Assembly (NCBI GenBank): GCA_900554325.1
Contig: USHA01000007.1
Location: forward strand, 1 to 43,871
Direction of reading: 5' to 3'
Length of the DNA: 43,871 bases
Source of the DNA: an uncultured Collinsella sp.
GTDB lineage: Bacteria > Actinomycetota > Coriobacteriia > Coriobacteriales > Coriobacteriaceae
The notes below the pieces were generated by a model. It ran no database searches and was not told the origin of the DNA. It saw nothing but the letters and a program-made list of their open reading frames with translations. Made by a program: the position numbers and the translations under genes. Every line of letters starts with the position of its first letter. The first letter of the stretch is position 1. Positions 32,193 to 40,413 of this stretch are shown in pieces.

Positions 32193-33062
32193 CTATACAA
32201 GACCCCAGGTCTTGACCTCTTGGTCGAGCCAGCCATCGGCCAGGCGATCGCAAATCACCTGATCGACCACGGCCGAAAGGTCGCAGCCCTTCTTGGTCGC
32301 CACGCCGTAGCCCTGCTCGCCAAACTTGACCTCGGGCTGCAGCAGCTCAACGGTCTCGTTCATGTAACCGGCCAGCGTGGAGCGGTCCATGGCAAAGACG
32401 TCGATATTGCCAGCGTCGAGCGAACTCTTGATGATGGGGTAGCCGCTAAAGGCCCTAAACTCGGGCTTACAGCTAAAGCCGTTGTCCTTGATCATCTGCT
32501 CGATCAGGCTCTGCGTGGTAGCGCCCTGGCTCACGCCAATGACCTTGCCGTCCAGATCCTCAATCGAGGTAAAGCCCGAACGCTTCTTGACCATGAGTCC
32601 CACGTAGTCGGTACGGTACGGCGTCGAGAAATCCCAGCTCTTCTTGCGCTCGTCGGTGATGGTGTAGGTCGCCGCGACCACGTCAAGTTGGCCGTTATCG
32701 ATCAGCGGGCCGCGCGTCTTGGGCGTTACGTCGGTAAACTCGACAAGCTCCTGGGCACGGGCCTCCTTGTAGCTCACGCCAAAGACGGCAGCGGCGATCT
32801 GGTAGCACAAATCGACTTCCATGCCCTCAAAGCGGCCCTTGGCGGTGTCGTAATAGCCGTAACCGGGAACGTCCTTCTTAACGCCGGCATTCAGATGGCC
32901 ACGCGACTTAATGGCCGCAAGCTTGGACCCCTTGTCCGAGCCCTCGCCGCTGGTGGAGTTGCCGCAACCGGTAAGCGCGGCCCCCGTCAGCGTAAGCATA
33001 CCGGCGCCCGCCAGCTGCAAAAAGTGACGGCGCGACACGGCCGCCCTCGTCATATCCGTCAT
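32193..33062 (-). CDS. Amino-acid ABC transporter substrate-binding lipoprotein
   Basis: 289 residues. The N-terminus has a twin-arginine-like SRRHFLQ, a hydrophobic stretch and the lipobox LTGC, so it is exported and lipid-anchored, possibly by the Tat route. The mature part is a family 3 binding protein: FEGMEVDLCYQIAAAVFG, LDVVAATYTITDERKKSWDFS and LDGKVIGVSQGATTQ. Similarity to glutamate/aspartate binders suggests an acidic amino acid; this is inference. Starts at 33062 and 33053 are both possible; GTG codons lie further up. Confidence 0.88.
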   Translation of the reverse strand: MTDMTRAAVSRRHFLQLAGAGMLTLTGAALTGCGNSTSGEGSDKGSKLAAIKSRGHLNAGVKKDVPGYGYYDTAKGRFEGMEVDLCYQIAAAVFGVSYKEARAQELVEFTDVTPKTRGPLIDNGQLDVVAATYTITDERKKSWDFSTPYRTDYVGLMVKKRSGFTSIEDLDGKVIGVSQGATTQSLIEQMIKDNGFSCKPEFRAFSGYPIIKSSLDAGNIDVFAMDRSTLAGYMNETVELLQPEVKFGEQGYGVATKKGCDLSAVVDQVICDRLADGWLDQEVKTWGLV

Positions 33063-33076
33063 GTCCACCACCGCAC

Positions 33077-33808
33077 CTAGTGCAGAATCTTGGACAGGAA
33101 CTCGCGGCAGCGCGGGTTCTCGGGATTATCGAAGAAGTGCTCGGGCGTGCCCTCCTCCAGGATGCGGCCGTCCTCCATAAAGATGACGCGGTCGGCCACC
33201 TGGCGCGCAAAACCCATCTCGTGCGTCACGCAGATCATGGTGATGTCCTCCTGCGCAAGCTCAATCATAACGTCCAGAACCTCCTGGACCATCTCGGGGT
33301 CGAGCGCCGAGGTCGGCTCGTCAAACAGGATGATGGGCTGCTTGGTGCACAGGGCACGGGCGATGGCGATACGCTGCTGCTGACCGCCCGAGAGATTCTG
33401 CGGATACTCGCCGGCCTTATGAGCCATGCCGACGCGCTTGAGCGCGGCAATGGCGATCTCGGTCGCCTCCTCCTTGCTCTTCTTTTGCAGCTTGATGGGC
33501 GCGAGCGTCAGGTTGCCCAGCACCGTCATGTTGGGATACAGGTTGAACTGCTGAAACACCATGGAACTATACTTGCGAGCCATCTCCAGGTGATTCTTTT
33601 TTGTGAGCGGCGTACCGTCGATGACGACCTCGCCCGACGTGGGCTCCTCCAGATAATCGACGCAACGGATGAGCGTCGACTTACCCGAGCCGGAAGGCCC
33701 GATCATCACGAGCTTCTCGCCGCGCTTGACGGTGAGATTGATATCTTTGAGCACATGCAGGTCGCCAAAGTACTTGTTGAGATGCTTGATCTCGATCATG
33801 TCTGCCAT
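33077..33808 (-). CDS. Amino-acid ABC transporter ATP-binding protein
   Basis: 243 residues of the GlnQ/HisP family: Walker A GPSGSGKSTLIRC, Q-loop FQQFNLYPNMTV, signature NLSGGQQQRIAIARAL, Walker B IILFDEPTSALDPE and switch His CVTHEMGFARQVADRV. It is the first gene of the transporter operon, followed by the binding protein and the two permeases. AAGGGAC precedes the ATG, and a TACAAT hexamer at 33849-33844 could be the -10. Confidence 0.95.
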   Translation of the reverse strand: MADMIEIKHLNKYFGDLHVLKDINLTVKRGEKLVMIGPSGSGKSTLIRCVDYLEEPTSGEVVIDGTPLTKKNHLEMARKYSSMVFQQFNLYPNMTVLGNLTLAPIKLQKKSKEEATEIAIAALKRVGMAHKAGEYPQNLSGGQQQRIAIARALCTKQPIILFDEPTSALDPEMVQEVLDVMIELAQEDITMICVTHEMGFARQVADRVIFMEDGRILEEGTPEHFFDNPENPRCREFLSKILH

Positions 33809-33933
33809 GAATGTCCCTTCCCTGCGTTTACACGAGTTGCACTATTGTACGGAAAGAACCACGTTTCCGCAGCCCACACTACATTCCCGTAAAGAACCCG
33901 CAACCTTTAACCCACTCATTGGGGACAGCCCAG

Positions 33934-33967
33934 CAAAAAGGGGCACGACCATGACGGCCACGCCCCC
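33934..33967 (-). terminator. Terminator of the YqeY-like gene
   Basis: On the minus strand GGGGCGTGGCCG and GGTCGTGCCCC pair with one G-T and end in TTTTTGC. A GGGGACAG word without its own stem lies right after it (33920-33927). Confidence 0.85.
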
Positions 33968-33997
33968 CCTCAACATCAACTATGTACCGCTCGGCCC

Positions 33998-34441
33998 CTA
34001 CGCGAGTTTGGCTCCGACGATCTTTGCCGCGGCCGGCTTATCGAAGTTGCCACCGGTGGCCTTGCCGAGTGCGCCCATAACCTGGCCCATCTGCTTCTTG
34101 GACGTGGCGCCCAGCTCGGCGATAACCTGCTCGATCAGGGCCTCGAGCTCCTCGCCCGAAACCTGCGCGGGCAGCAGGCTCTCCAGAATCTTGACCTGCT
34201 CGGTCAGGTTGTCGGTACGCTCCTGGTCGGTGCCGGCCTTGATGGACATCTCCAGCGTCTCGCTCGTCTGCTTGATCAGACGCTTGATCATGCTGTTGAC
34301 GTCTTCCTCGGTCACATCGCGGCGCTCATTGACCTCGATATTCTTCACCTCGGCCTTAACCTGGCGAATGATGGACAGGCGAACCTTGTCCTTGGCCTTC
34401 ATGGCCGCAATCATTTCCTTCTGCAGCTCTTCGTTGGTCAT
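33998..34441 (-). CDS. GatB/YqeY domain protein
   Basis: 147 residues, mostly helical, with family segments MKAKDKVRLSIIRQVKAEVKN and LGATSKKQMGQVMGAL near the C-terminus. The domain is shared with the tail of the GatB amidotransferase subunit that binds tRNA; the stand-alone protein is of unknown function. AGGAGG lies 8 nt before the ATG at 34441. The preceding gene (foldase) is on the same strand 54 nt upstream. Confidence 0.9.
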   Translation of the reverse strand: MTNEELQKEMIAAMKAKDKVRLSIIRQVKAEVKNIEVNERRDVTEEDVNSMIKRLIKQTSETLEMSIKAGTDQERTDNLTEQVKILESLLPAQVSGEELEALIEQVIAELGATSKKQMGQVMGALGKATGGNFDKPAAAKIVGAKLA

Positions 34442-34464
34442 CTGCAAATCCTCCTCAATAGTGT

Positions 34465-34490
34465 GGGCGGCACTCGCGCGAGCACCGCCC
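34465..34490. terminator. Hairpin between the foldase and YqeY-like genes
   Basis: GGGCGG and CCGCCC flank a self-complementary CTCGCGCGAG core, giving a near-perfect 26-nt palindrome. There is no U tract, so it may attenuate or only stabilise the foldase mRNA. Confidence 0.45.
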
Positions 34491-34495
34491 CATGA

Positions 34496-35716
34496 TTACT
34501 CAGTCGTCGACGAATCGTCGGTCGAACTCTTGGTGACACCCTTCAGACTCACGTTATAGGGTACGTCTTTGGGCATGGGGTTGACGGTGATGTCGGCATC
34601 CTTCTTGTACTGCTCCAGCCACTCGCTGTACGCGGTGCTGGCCGCTTGCGTCTTCACCACGTTGGAGACGTACTTTTTGATGTCCTTGGGCACCTGGTTG
34701 ATGTCATCAACCTGATTATCGACATGGAAGTAGTCGGTGCACTTGATGATGTGGTAGCCATAGGTCGACTCGACGACTTCGCTCACGTCGCCCTTGTTGA
34801 GTCCCTCGAGCGCCGTCTGGTAGCTGTCGACAAAGGTGGTGAGCTTATCCCAGCCCACATCGCCCTTCTTCTCCTTGGAACCGGTGTCCTCGGAGTACTG
34901 CTCAACGGCGTCCTCAAAGCTCAGCTCACCGGAGTTGATCTTGTCCAGGCACTCCTGCGCCTTGGCCTTGGCGGCAGCCTTGTCCTCGTCGGAAGCGTCG
35001 GAATCAACCTTGATCAGGATGTTCGACGAGCGGCGGGCGTCGTTGTAGCTGGACAGGTTTTCGTTGATGTAATCGACAATCTCGCTGTCCTTGGGCTTGC
35101 TCGTGGGCGCGACGGCATCCTTGAGTTTCTGCTGCGCCAGACTCTCCTTGAGCGAGTCCTTGTAGGTGTCCTCGGTATAGCCGTAGGTCTTGAGGGTCTT
35201 CTTAAAGGCCTTGGCACCGCCCGCGCTCTTGCACGCGTCCTTCCAAGCCTTCTCGACCTCCTCATCCGACACCGTCACGCCGTTCTCCTTCTGTGCCTGT
35301 TGAAGCAGAATCTGCTGCGTGTAGGAGTCGATGAGTTGCTTGCGGTACTTCTTGGGCGTGAGGTCGTTGTCAACCAGATACTGCGCCCAATCCTCGTCCT
35401 TGGTGTAGCCGTAGGACGTGCGCATGCTCATGATCTGCTTGGTCACGGTGTCCTCGGTGAGGTTGGTGCCGTTGATAGTAGCAGCAACACCGCCGGTCAG
35501 CTTGTAGCCCGAGGTATCCTCGGCCTGCGACATAAGGCCGGAGCACGCCATCGCCGAGACGGAAAGTAGCATTGCCAGCACGCCAATAACCACCAGGACA
35601 ATCTTGACGGTCTTAGACACGTACGTCTTGCGCTGCTTCTTACGAGAGCTGGAGGCAGCGCGAGCCTGCTGCTCGGGCGTTGGCGCGGCCTCGGAGTTCT
35701 TTTTCTTATTTGCCAT
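34496..35716 (-). CDS. Parvulin-type peptidyl-prolyl isomerase (PrsA/SurA-like foldase)
   Basis: 406 residues. A basic N-terminus precedes one membrane segment (about 37-58) with no clear lipobox at the usual place (SAMACSG could serve). A SurA-N-like helical region follows (VAATINGTNLTEDTVTKQI). The parvulin domain spans RRSSNILIKV to STYGYHIIKC, with GDVGWDKL in the middle. It folds exported proteins outside the membrane. The tail is Ser/Thr-rich. The normal ASHIL histidine is asparagine here (SSNIL), so isomerase activity may be reduced. Confidence 0.85.
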   Translation of the reverse strand: MANKKKNSEAAPTPEQQARAASSSRKKQRKTYVSKTVKIVLVVIGVLAMLLSVSAMACSGLMSQAEDTSGYKLTGGVAATINGTNLTEDTVTKQIMSMRTSYGYTKDEDWAQYLVDNDLTPKKYRKQLIDSYTQQILLQQAQKENGVTVSDEEVEKAWKDACKSAGGAKAFKKTLKTYGYTEDTYKDSLKESLAQQKLKDAVAPTSKPKDSEIVDYINENLSSYNDARRSSNILIKVDSDASDEDKAAAKAKAQECLDKINSGELSFEDAVEQYSEDTGSKEKKGDVGWDKLTTFVDSYQTALEGLNKGDVSEVVESTYGYHIIKCTDYFHVDNQVDDINQVPKDIKKYVSNVVKTQAASTAYSEWLEQYKKDADITVNPMPKDVPYNVSLKGVTKSSTDDSSTTE

Positions 35717-35783
35717 AGTTGGCCTTTCGCATCACGAATCGAACAAACGCCATTGTGTCACAACGCAGCCCCCGCGGCACGCT

Positions 35784-35875
35784 TGGTGCATTGGGGACAG
35801 GTTAATCTGCACCATTTTGGTGCAAAGGGGACAGCTCTGGCAGCCGGCAGTTAGGGACAGTCCCCAAGTGCCGAC
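35784..35875. repeat. Compound GGGGACAG-tagged palindromes, copy 7
   Basis: TGGTGCA (35784-35790) pairs with TGCACCA (35808-35814), which also pairs with TTGGTGCA ending at 35824; GGGGACAG occurs at 35793 and again at 35827. A further palindrome, GCCGGCAGTTAGGGAC and its mismatched complement, fills 35843-35875 and ends just before the PTS gene stop. The arrangement looks like several repeats inserted next to each other. Confidence 0.7.
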
Positions 35876-35886
35876 TCAGCCCCACC

Positions 35887-36351
35887 TTAGAAGTGACGGC
35901 GGATGGCGTCGACCATGCCCTGGGGCGTGGTCTGGCCGAGCACGTCGGCTGCGGCATCGGCGTCCATAAAGATGTTCATGAGTGCCTGCAGGGCCTCGAC
36001 CTGGCCGCCCGGCTCGGCGATGCCCAAATTGATGACGATCTGCGCCGGCACCGGAGCGCCCATGCCAGCCATAGCGTTAAATGTCACGGGCGCGGCGGGC
36101 TTCACCACCGCGATATAGGGCTTGGCCACAAATCCCGGATCGGTATGCGGAATGGCAATGTTTGCCGCCGGCATGGCTAGACCCGTGGGATAGGCATCCT
36201 CGCGCGTGCGAACGGCGTCGAGCCAACCGGACGCAATGTAGCCGCGCGGGGCAAGCTCGCCCTCAAGCCGCGCGAACACCTCATCCGGCGTTGCACACTC
36301 CCAATCAAAAAACACCAGCTCAGGCGTAAACAGAGCTTCGTTATCCGCCAT
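35887..36351 (-). CDS. PTS EIIA component, fructose/PtsN type
   Basis: 154 residues of the EIIA-Fru/Mtl family with the phosphorylated histidine in AIPHTDP (about 69) after PTGLAMPAANI. The fold continues to QALMNIFMDADAAADVL. No IIB, IIC or HPr gene lies near, so it may serve a distant transporter or have a regulatory role. GGTGAG is close upstream of the ATG. Confidence 0.85.
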   Translation of the reverse strand: MADNEALFTPELVFFDWECATPDEVFARLEGELAPRGYIASGWLDAVRTREDAYPTGLAMPAANIAIPHTDPGFVAKPYIAVVKPAAPVTFNAMAGMGAPVPAQIVINLGIAEPGGQVEALQALMNIFMDADAAADVLGQTTPQGMVDAIRRHF

Positions 36352-36369
36352 GCGCTCACCTCTCTCACC

Positions 36370-36425
36370 TAGTCACCTGCGACGTTCTTGAATGACTAGT
36401 CGTTAAAGACCGTCCCCGATGACTA
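36370..36425. repeat. TAGTCA/TGACTA element with GGGGACGG
   Basis: TAGTCA (36370-36375) and TGACTA (36393-36398) form one hairpin; a second TGACTA lies at 36420-36425, and CCGTCCCC between them is the complement of GGGGACGG. A weak relative of the GGGGAC-tagged hairpins. Confidence 0.45.
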
Positions 36426-36431
36426 CCCAAA

Positions 36432-36475
36432 AAACAAAAGGTGGCCACGCGCGCCTTGGCGCCAATGACCACCCT
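36432..36475 (-). terminator. Terminator of the purM-purN unit
   Basis: On the minus strand GGGTGGTCATTGGCGCC and GGCGCGCGTGGCCACC pair with mismatches around AA and are followed by TTTTGTTTTTT. It lies 30 nt past the purN stop. Confidence 0.85.
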
Positions 36476-36505
36476 GACTACTCGGCTAAATTGTACTGTG
36501 CACCG

Positions 36506-37207
36506 CTAGCCGCGGGGTGCATCAATTGCCACCTTGCCGCTCTCCAGCACGTGGACGCGGCCGTCGGCGAGCATCTGCACGACCTCGGGATACAGCACGT
36601 GCTCGATCGCGTGGATGTGCTCCTCGAGCGTGTCGACATCCCAGCCTTCCTCGACAGCCAGCGCGCGCTGGGCGATGATGGGACCGTTGTCGTAGATCTC
36701 GTTGGCAAAGTGCACGGTCACGCCGGTCACCTTGACGCCGCGTGCAAACGCATCGTCAATCGCATGCGCACCGGTAAAGCTCGGCAGCAGCGCCGGGTGC
36801 AGATTGACCACACGGTTGGGGAACGCCGCCAGCAGGGGCGTGTGCACCATGCGCATGTAGCCAGCCATGACCACATACTCGCAGCCGCGCTCGAGCAGCT
36901 CGTGCGCGATGATCTCGTCGGCGGCGATAGGGTCGGCATAGACATCCTTGGACAGCGTGAGCGTCTGGATGCCCGCACGCTCGGCACGCTGCAGGCCCTT
37001 GGCCGAAGGACGACTCGACACCACAAGCTCAATCGAAGCATTGAGCTTACCGGCGGCGATCAGGTCGATCAACGCCTGCAGGTTGGTACCCGAACCGCTG
37101 ATGAGCACGCCGATCTTGAGCGGCTCGGCGGTATCAGTGCCGGTCGGACGGCTATAGGGCACAAAGCCCAGGCCCTCGGCGGCAGCCATCTGCTCGTTAG
37201 CGCTCAT
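36506..37207 (-). CDS. purN: Phosphoribosylglycinamide formyltransferase
   Basis: 233 residues; transfers a formyl group from 10-formyl-THF to GAR, step 3 of purine synthesis. Motifs: IGVLISGSGTNLQALID, the catalytic segment VNLHPALLPSFTGAHAI and the Asp region VHFANEIYDNGPIIAQ. An N-terminal extension of about 30 residues precedes the usual start; ATG at 37189 is an alternative. The start overlaps purM by 11 nt. Confidence 0.95.
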   Translation of the reverse strand: MSANEQMAAAEGLGFVPYSRPTGTDTAEPLKIGVLISGSGTNLQALIDLIAAGKLNASIELVVSSRPSAKGLQRAERAGIQTLTLSKDVYADPIAADEIIAHELLERGCEYVVMAGYMRMVHTPLLAAFPNRVVNLHPALLPSFTGAHAIDDAFARGVKVTGVTVHFANEIYDNGPIIAQRALAVEEGWDVDTLEEHIHAIEHVLYPEVVQMLADGRVHVLESGKVAIDAPRG

Positions 37208-38300
37208 CGGAGTACACGACCTTACCGGAGCCCTCGACGCACTCGCCCACGCGGAACGGCTTCTCGCCCAGCGCGACCAGAGCCTCGGTCACCGCAGTCT
37301 CGTCCTCGGGAGCGACGATCAGGCACAGGCCAACGCCCATGTTGAAGGTCTTGCACGCCTCGTTGGGCGCAAGCTCGGCCTGGCGCGACACATAGGTGAT
37401 GACGGGCGGAACGTCCCAACCCATCTCGGCACCGTTGCGGGTGACCACGGCGTCGACGTCGTCTGCCAACGCGCGGTTGAGGTTCTCGGTGATGCCGCCG
37501 CCGGTGATGTGGGCAATGGCATGCACATTAGCGCCACCGCGCAGCAGCTCAAGAATCGGCTTGACGTAAATGCGCGTAGGGGCCAGCAGAGCATCGGCCA
37601 GCGAAGCACCGCCGAGCTCCTCGAGCGGACGGCTCAGTTCCTCGGCCTTAGCGGCGGCCTCGGGCGTGCCCGGCTTGATGCCGTCGACACCGATGACCTT
37701 GCGCACGAGTGAGTATCCGTTGGAGTGCACGCCGGTGGAGGGCAGGCCCAGGATCACATCGCCGGGGCGAACGTTCGCGGGGTCGAGCATCTTGGGACGA
37801 TCGACAACACCCACGGTAAAGCCGGCGAGGTCGTAATCGGCGGGGGCCATGACGCCCGGGTGCTCGGCCATCTCGCCGCCCACGAGCGCGCAGCCCGCGA
37901 GCTTGCAGCCGTCGGCCACGCCCTTGATGATCTTTGCCATGTGCTCGGCCTCAATGTGACCGATGGCAACGTAATCCAGGAAGAACAGCGGCTCGGCGCC
38001 CGAAGCCAAAATGTCATTGACGCACATGGCGACCAAGTCCTGGCCCACCGTCTCGTGACGGTCCATGATCTGGGCGAGCACGAGCTTGGTGCCCACGCCG
38101 TCGGTGCCGCTGATCAGGATCGGGTCTTCCATATCCTTGAGCGCGGCAGCCGAGAACAGGCCACCAAAGCCACCGATGCCGCCGATAACCTCGGGGCGGT
38201 TGGTGTCCTTGACCATCTGCTTAATAGCGTCGACGGCGCGGCCGCCCTCGGCGGTATCGACGCCGGCGTCCTCATACGTCACATGCTTGCTGTCGCTCAT
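37197..38300 (-). CDS. purM: Phosphoribosylformylglycinamidine cyclo-ligase (AIR synthase)
   Basis: 367 residues; closes the imidazole ring to give AIR with ATP, step 5. Visible family features are GGIGGFGGLFS, SGTDGVGTKLVLA, CVNDILASGAEPLFFLDY, GGEMAEHPG and the late AHITGGGITENLNRAL. AGGAAGG precedes the ATG. Co-transcribed with purN; the purF gene lies 157 nt upstream on the same strand. Confidence 0.96.
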   Translation of the reverse strand: MSDSKHVTYEDAGVDTAEGGRAVDAIKQMVKDTNRPEVIGGIGGFGGLFSAAALKDMEDPILISGTDGVGTKLVLAQIMDRHETVGQDLVAMCVNDILASGAEPLFFLDYVAIGHIEAEHMAKIIKGVADGCKLAGCALVGGEMAEHPGVMAPADYDLAGFTVGVVDRPKMLDPANVRPGDVILGLPSTGVHSNGYSLVRKVIGVDGIKPGTPEAAAKAEELSRPLEELGGASLADALLAPTRIYVKPILELLRGGANVHAIAHITGGGITENLNRALADDVDAVVTRNGAEMGWDVPPVITYVSRQAELAPNEACKTFNMGVGLCLIVAPEDETAVTEALVALGEKPFRVGECVEGSGKVVYSDER

Positions 38301-38418
38301 CTGAGCCTTCCTCTCCCACTACCGTGGCGCCGCGCGGGCGCCAAACGGTGCTCATAGTTGCGTTCATTTCGGCGCGCGCCATAACAGCACGCGCCGTCAT
38401 ATCAACAAAACAGCAGGT

Positions 38419-38459
38419 AAAACCTACCAAAATAAACCTGTCCCTAAATGGCAGATTTT
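38419..38459. repeat. GGGACAG-tagged hairpin, copy 8 (reverse)
   Basis: AAAACCTACCA and TGGCAGATTTT (two mismatches) enclose AAATAAACCTGTCCCTAAA. The inner sequence is the reverse complement of that at 23427-23467. It overlaps the purF stop codon, so the repeat supplies the end of the gene. Confidence 0.85.
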
Positions 38460-40128
38460 AGGCCTCGCCGTGCTCCTCTTCCCAGCTGCGGTCGTCGTAT
38501 TTCTCGACCACGGCGTCGTCGTCAAAGTGCAGCGGCTTGTCCAGGTTGCGGGGCTTAAAGCCCTCCATAAACTTGTCGCGGCCAAAGCTCTCGGGAATCG
38601 CTACGGGGTAGCGTCCGGTAAAGCACGCATCGCAGTAACCGCCCTTGGGCATGACCTTCAGCAGGCCCTCGACCGAAAGGAAGGCCAGCGAATCGGCGCC
38701 AATGTACTCGCAAATCTCATCGACCGTCTTGTTGGCGCTGATAAGCTGCGACTGCACGTCGGTATCGATACCGTAGAAGCACGGCCAGATGACCTCGGGC
38801 GAGTTGATGCGGATATGAATCTCCTTGGCGCCGGCGTTGCGCAGCATCTTGACGAGCTGGACCATGGTGGTGCCGCGCACAATGGAGTCGTCGATGACGA
38901 CCAGGCGCTTGCCCTCGATGTTGTCGCGCAGCGGGTTGAGCTTCATACGCACGCCCATGGCGCGCAGCTCCTGCGTGGGCTCGATAAACGTACGGCCCAC
39001 ATAGCGATTCTTGATGAGGCCCTCGCCAAAGGGAATGCCGCTCTCGTGCGAATAGCCCTCCGCGGGCGGCAGGCCGGAGTCGGGCACGCCGATGACCAGG
39101 TCGGCCTCGACGGGCTCCTCATGTGCCAACTGACGACCCATATCATAACGGCAGGCGTAGACGCTCTTGCCGTTCATGATGGAATCGGGGCGGGCGAAGT
39201 AGACCTGCTCAAAGATGCAGTTAGCAGGCTCTTCGGCAGCGGGCACACCCTGCTCGGACACAAGGCCCTCGGCGCTGATGCGCAAAATCTCACCGGGACG
39301 GACGTCGCGGACGTACTCGGCGCCCACAATGTCGAGCGCACAAGTCTCGGAGGCGACGACCCAGCCGCCGGCGCGGGTGACACGGGTGGTGGCGTCGACC
39401 GTCGCGGCGCCGTCCTGCGACGGCAGCTTCGAAACGAATGCGGCATCGGCCTGGTCCAGGCCCTCGTCCACCAGCTTGCCCAGCACGAGCGGGCGAATGC
39501 CGTGCGGATCGCGGAATGCATAGAGCGCCTGCTCGTTGATGAGCGTCATGGCGTAGCCGCCACGCACGAGCTCCATGGTCTTGCGAATGCCCTCGCGCAG
39601 ATGGCCTGTACGCTGAGTAAAGTAGCCGATGAGTTTGGTCGCGACCTCGGAATCCGAGTTGGAGAGGAACGGCACGCCCAGCTCGATCAGCTGGCGGCGC
39701 AGCTCGTCGGTGTTGACGAGGGTGCCGTTGTGCGCGAGAGCGATAATGACGCTATTGATGGTAGAGAGGTGCGGCTGAGAGGCTTCCCAGCTCTTGGCGC
39801 CGGCGGTGCCATAGCGCACATGACCCACGGCCAGCTGACCGGAGAGCGTCGATAAGTCGGCATTGGAGAACACGCGGTCGAGCAGGCCCAGGTCCTTGCG
39901 GACCATAACCGTACCGCCGTCACCAACAGCGATTCCCGCCGATTCTTGGCCACGGTGCTGCAATGCACGCAGGCCAAAGTACGTCAGTCGAGCCACGTCA
40001 CGATCGGGCGCCCACACACCAAAAACGCCGCATTCCTCATGCAGCTGGTCGGAGTCCGGATCATACGTCGACATGGCGTTCACCTGTCCCGCGGCGCGCT
40101 CGGCCGCGCGGATGGTTTCTTGAGACAT
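38458..40128 (-). CDS. purF: Amidophosphoribosyltransferase
   Basis: 556 residues; the committed step of purine synthesis from PRPP and glutamine. The catalytic Cys is at 33 (EECGVFGVW), so a 32-residue propeptide must be removed, as in the Bacillus-type enzyme. The PRPP loop is VVIDDSIVRGTT. The four cysteines of the [4Fe-4S] oxygen-sensing cluster are recognisable: NCIFEQVYF, WPCFYGID and CDAC. GAGGGG precedes the ATG. Confidence 0.96.
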   Translation of the reverse strand: MSQETIRAAERAAGQVNAMSTYDPDSDQLHEECGVFGVWAPDRDVARLTYFGLRALQHRGQESAGIAVGDGGTVMVRKDLGLLDRVFSNADLSTLSGQLAVGHVRYGTAGAKSWEASQPHLSTINSVIIALAHNGTLVNTDELRRQLIELGVPFLSNSDSEVATKLIGYFTQRTGHLREGIRKTMELVRGGYAMTLINEQALYAFRDPHGIRPLVLGKLVDEGLDQADAAFVSKLPSQDGAATVDATTRVTRAGGWVVASETCALDIVGAEYVRDVRPGEILRISAEGLVSEQGVPAAEEPANCIFEQVYFARPDSIMNGKSVYACRYDMGRQLAHEEPVEADLVIGVPDSGLPPAEGYSHESGIPFGEGLIKNRYVGRTFIEPTQELRAMGVRMKLNPLRDNIEGKRLVVIDDSIVRGTTMVQLVKMLRNAGAKEIHIRINSPEVIWPCFYGIDTDVQSQLISANKTVDEICEYIGADSLAFLSVEGLLKVMPKGGYCDACFTGRYPVAIPESFGRDKFMEGFKPRNLDKPLHFDDDAVVEKYDDRSWEEEHGEA

Positions 40129-40169
40129 GGCATCCCCTCAGAGCCTCGTATTTTGGCGTTACCCGCCTT

Positions 40170-40175
40170 ATTATA
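40170..40175 (-). promoter_or_regulatory. -10 element of purF
   Basis: TATAAT on the minus strand, with the start codon 42 nt downstream. The -35 region is G/C-rich and not consensus. No purine riboswitch is visible in the short leader. Confidence 0.55.
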
Positions 40176-40339
40176 CGCACGGCGCGACGCGCTCCCCAGC
40201 GCATGAGCAGCGCTTTTTAAAAGCCCACCGAGCTAATAATCCGTTTTGCGGCCAAACATTTTATTGGTCTGCCCAGTGCAAGCGCCCGCGCCCCCATATG
40301 GCCGCCGCGTCCACCGTTGGGGATTGCAAAGTTGCAATT

Positions 40340-40393
40340 GGGACGTTCGTCCCGTCTTTTAGCAGGTCGGCGGCGTATCCTAGTAACCTAGGA
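40340..40393 (+). promoter_or_regulatory. Palindromes upstream of the membrane protein gene
   Basis: GGGACG-TT-CGTCCC (40340-40353) is followed by GTCTTTTAG, and TCCTAG-TAAC-CTAGGA (40378-40393) ends 20 nt before the start codon. TTGCAA occurs twice just before them. They may be an attenuator and an operator. The 40129-40339 stretch otherwise holds only the purF promoter. Confidence 0.4.
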
Positions 40394-40413
40394 CAAAGCG
40401 AGAAAGGTTCTGT

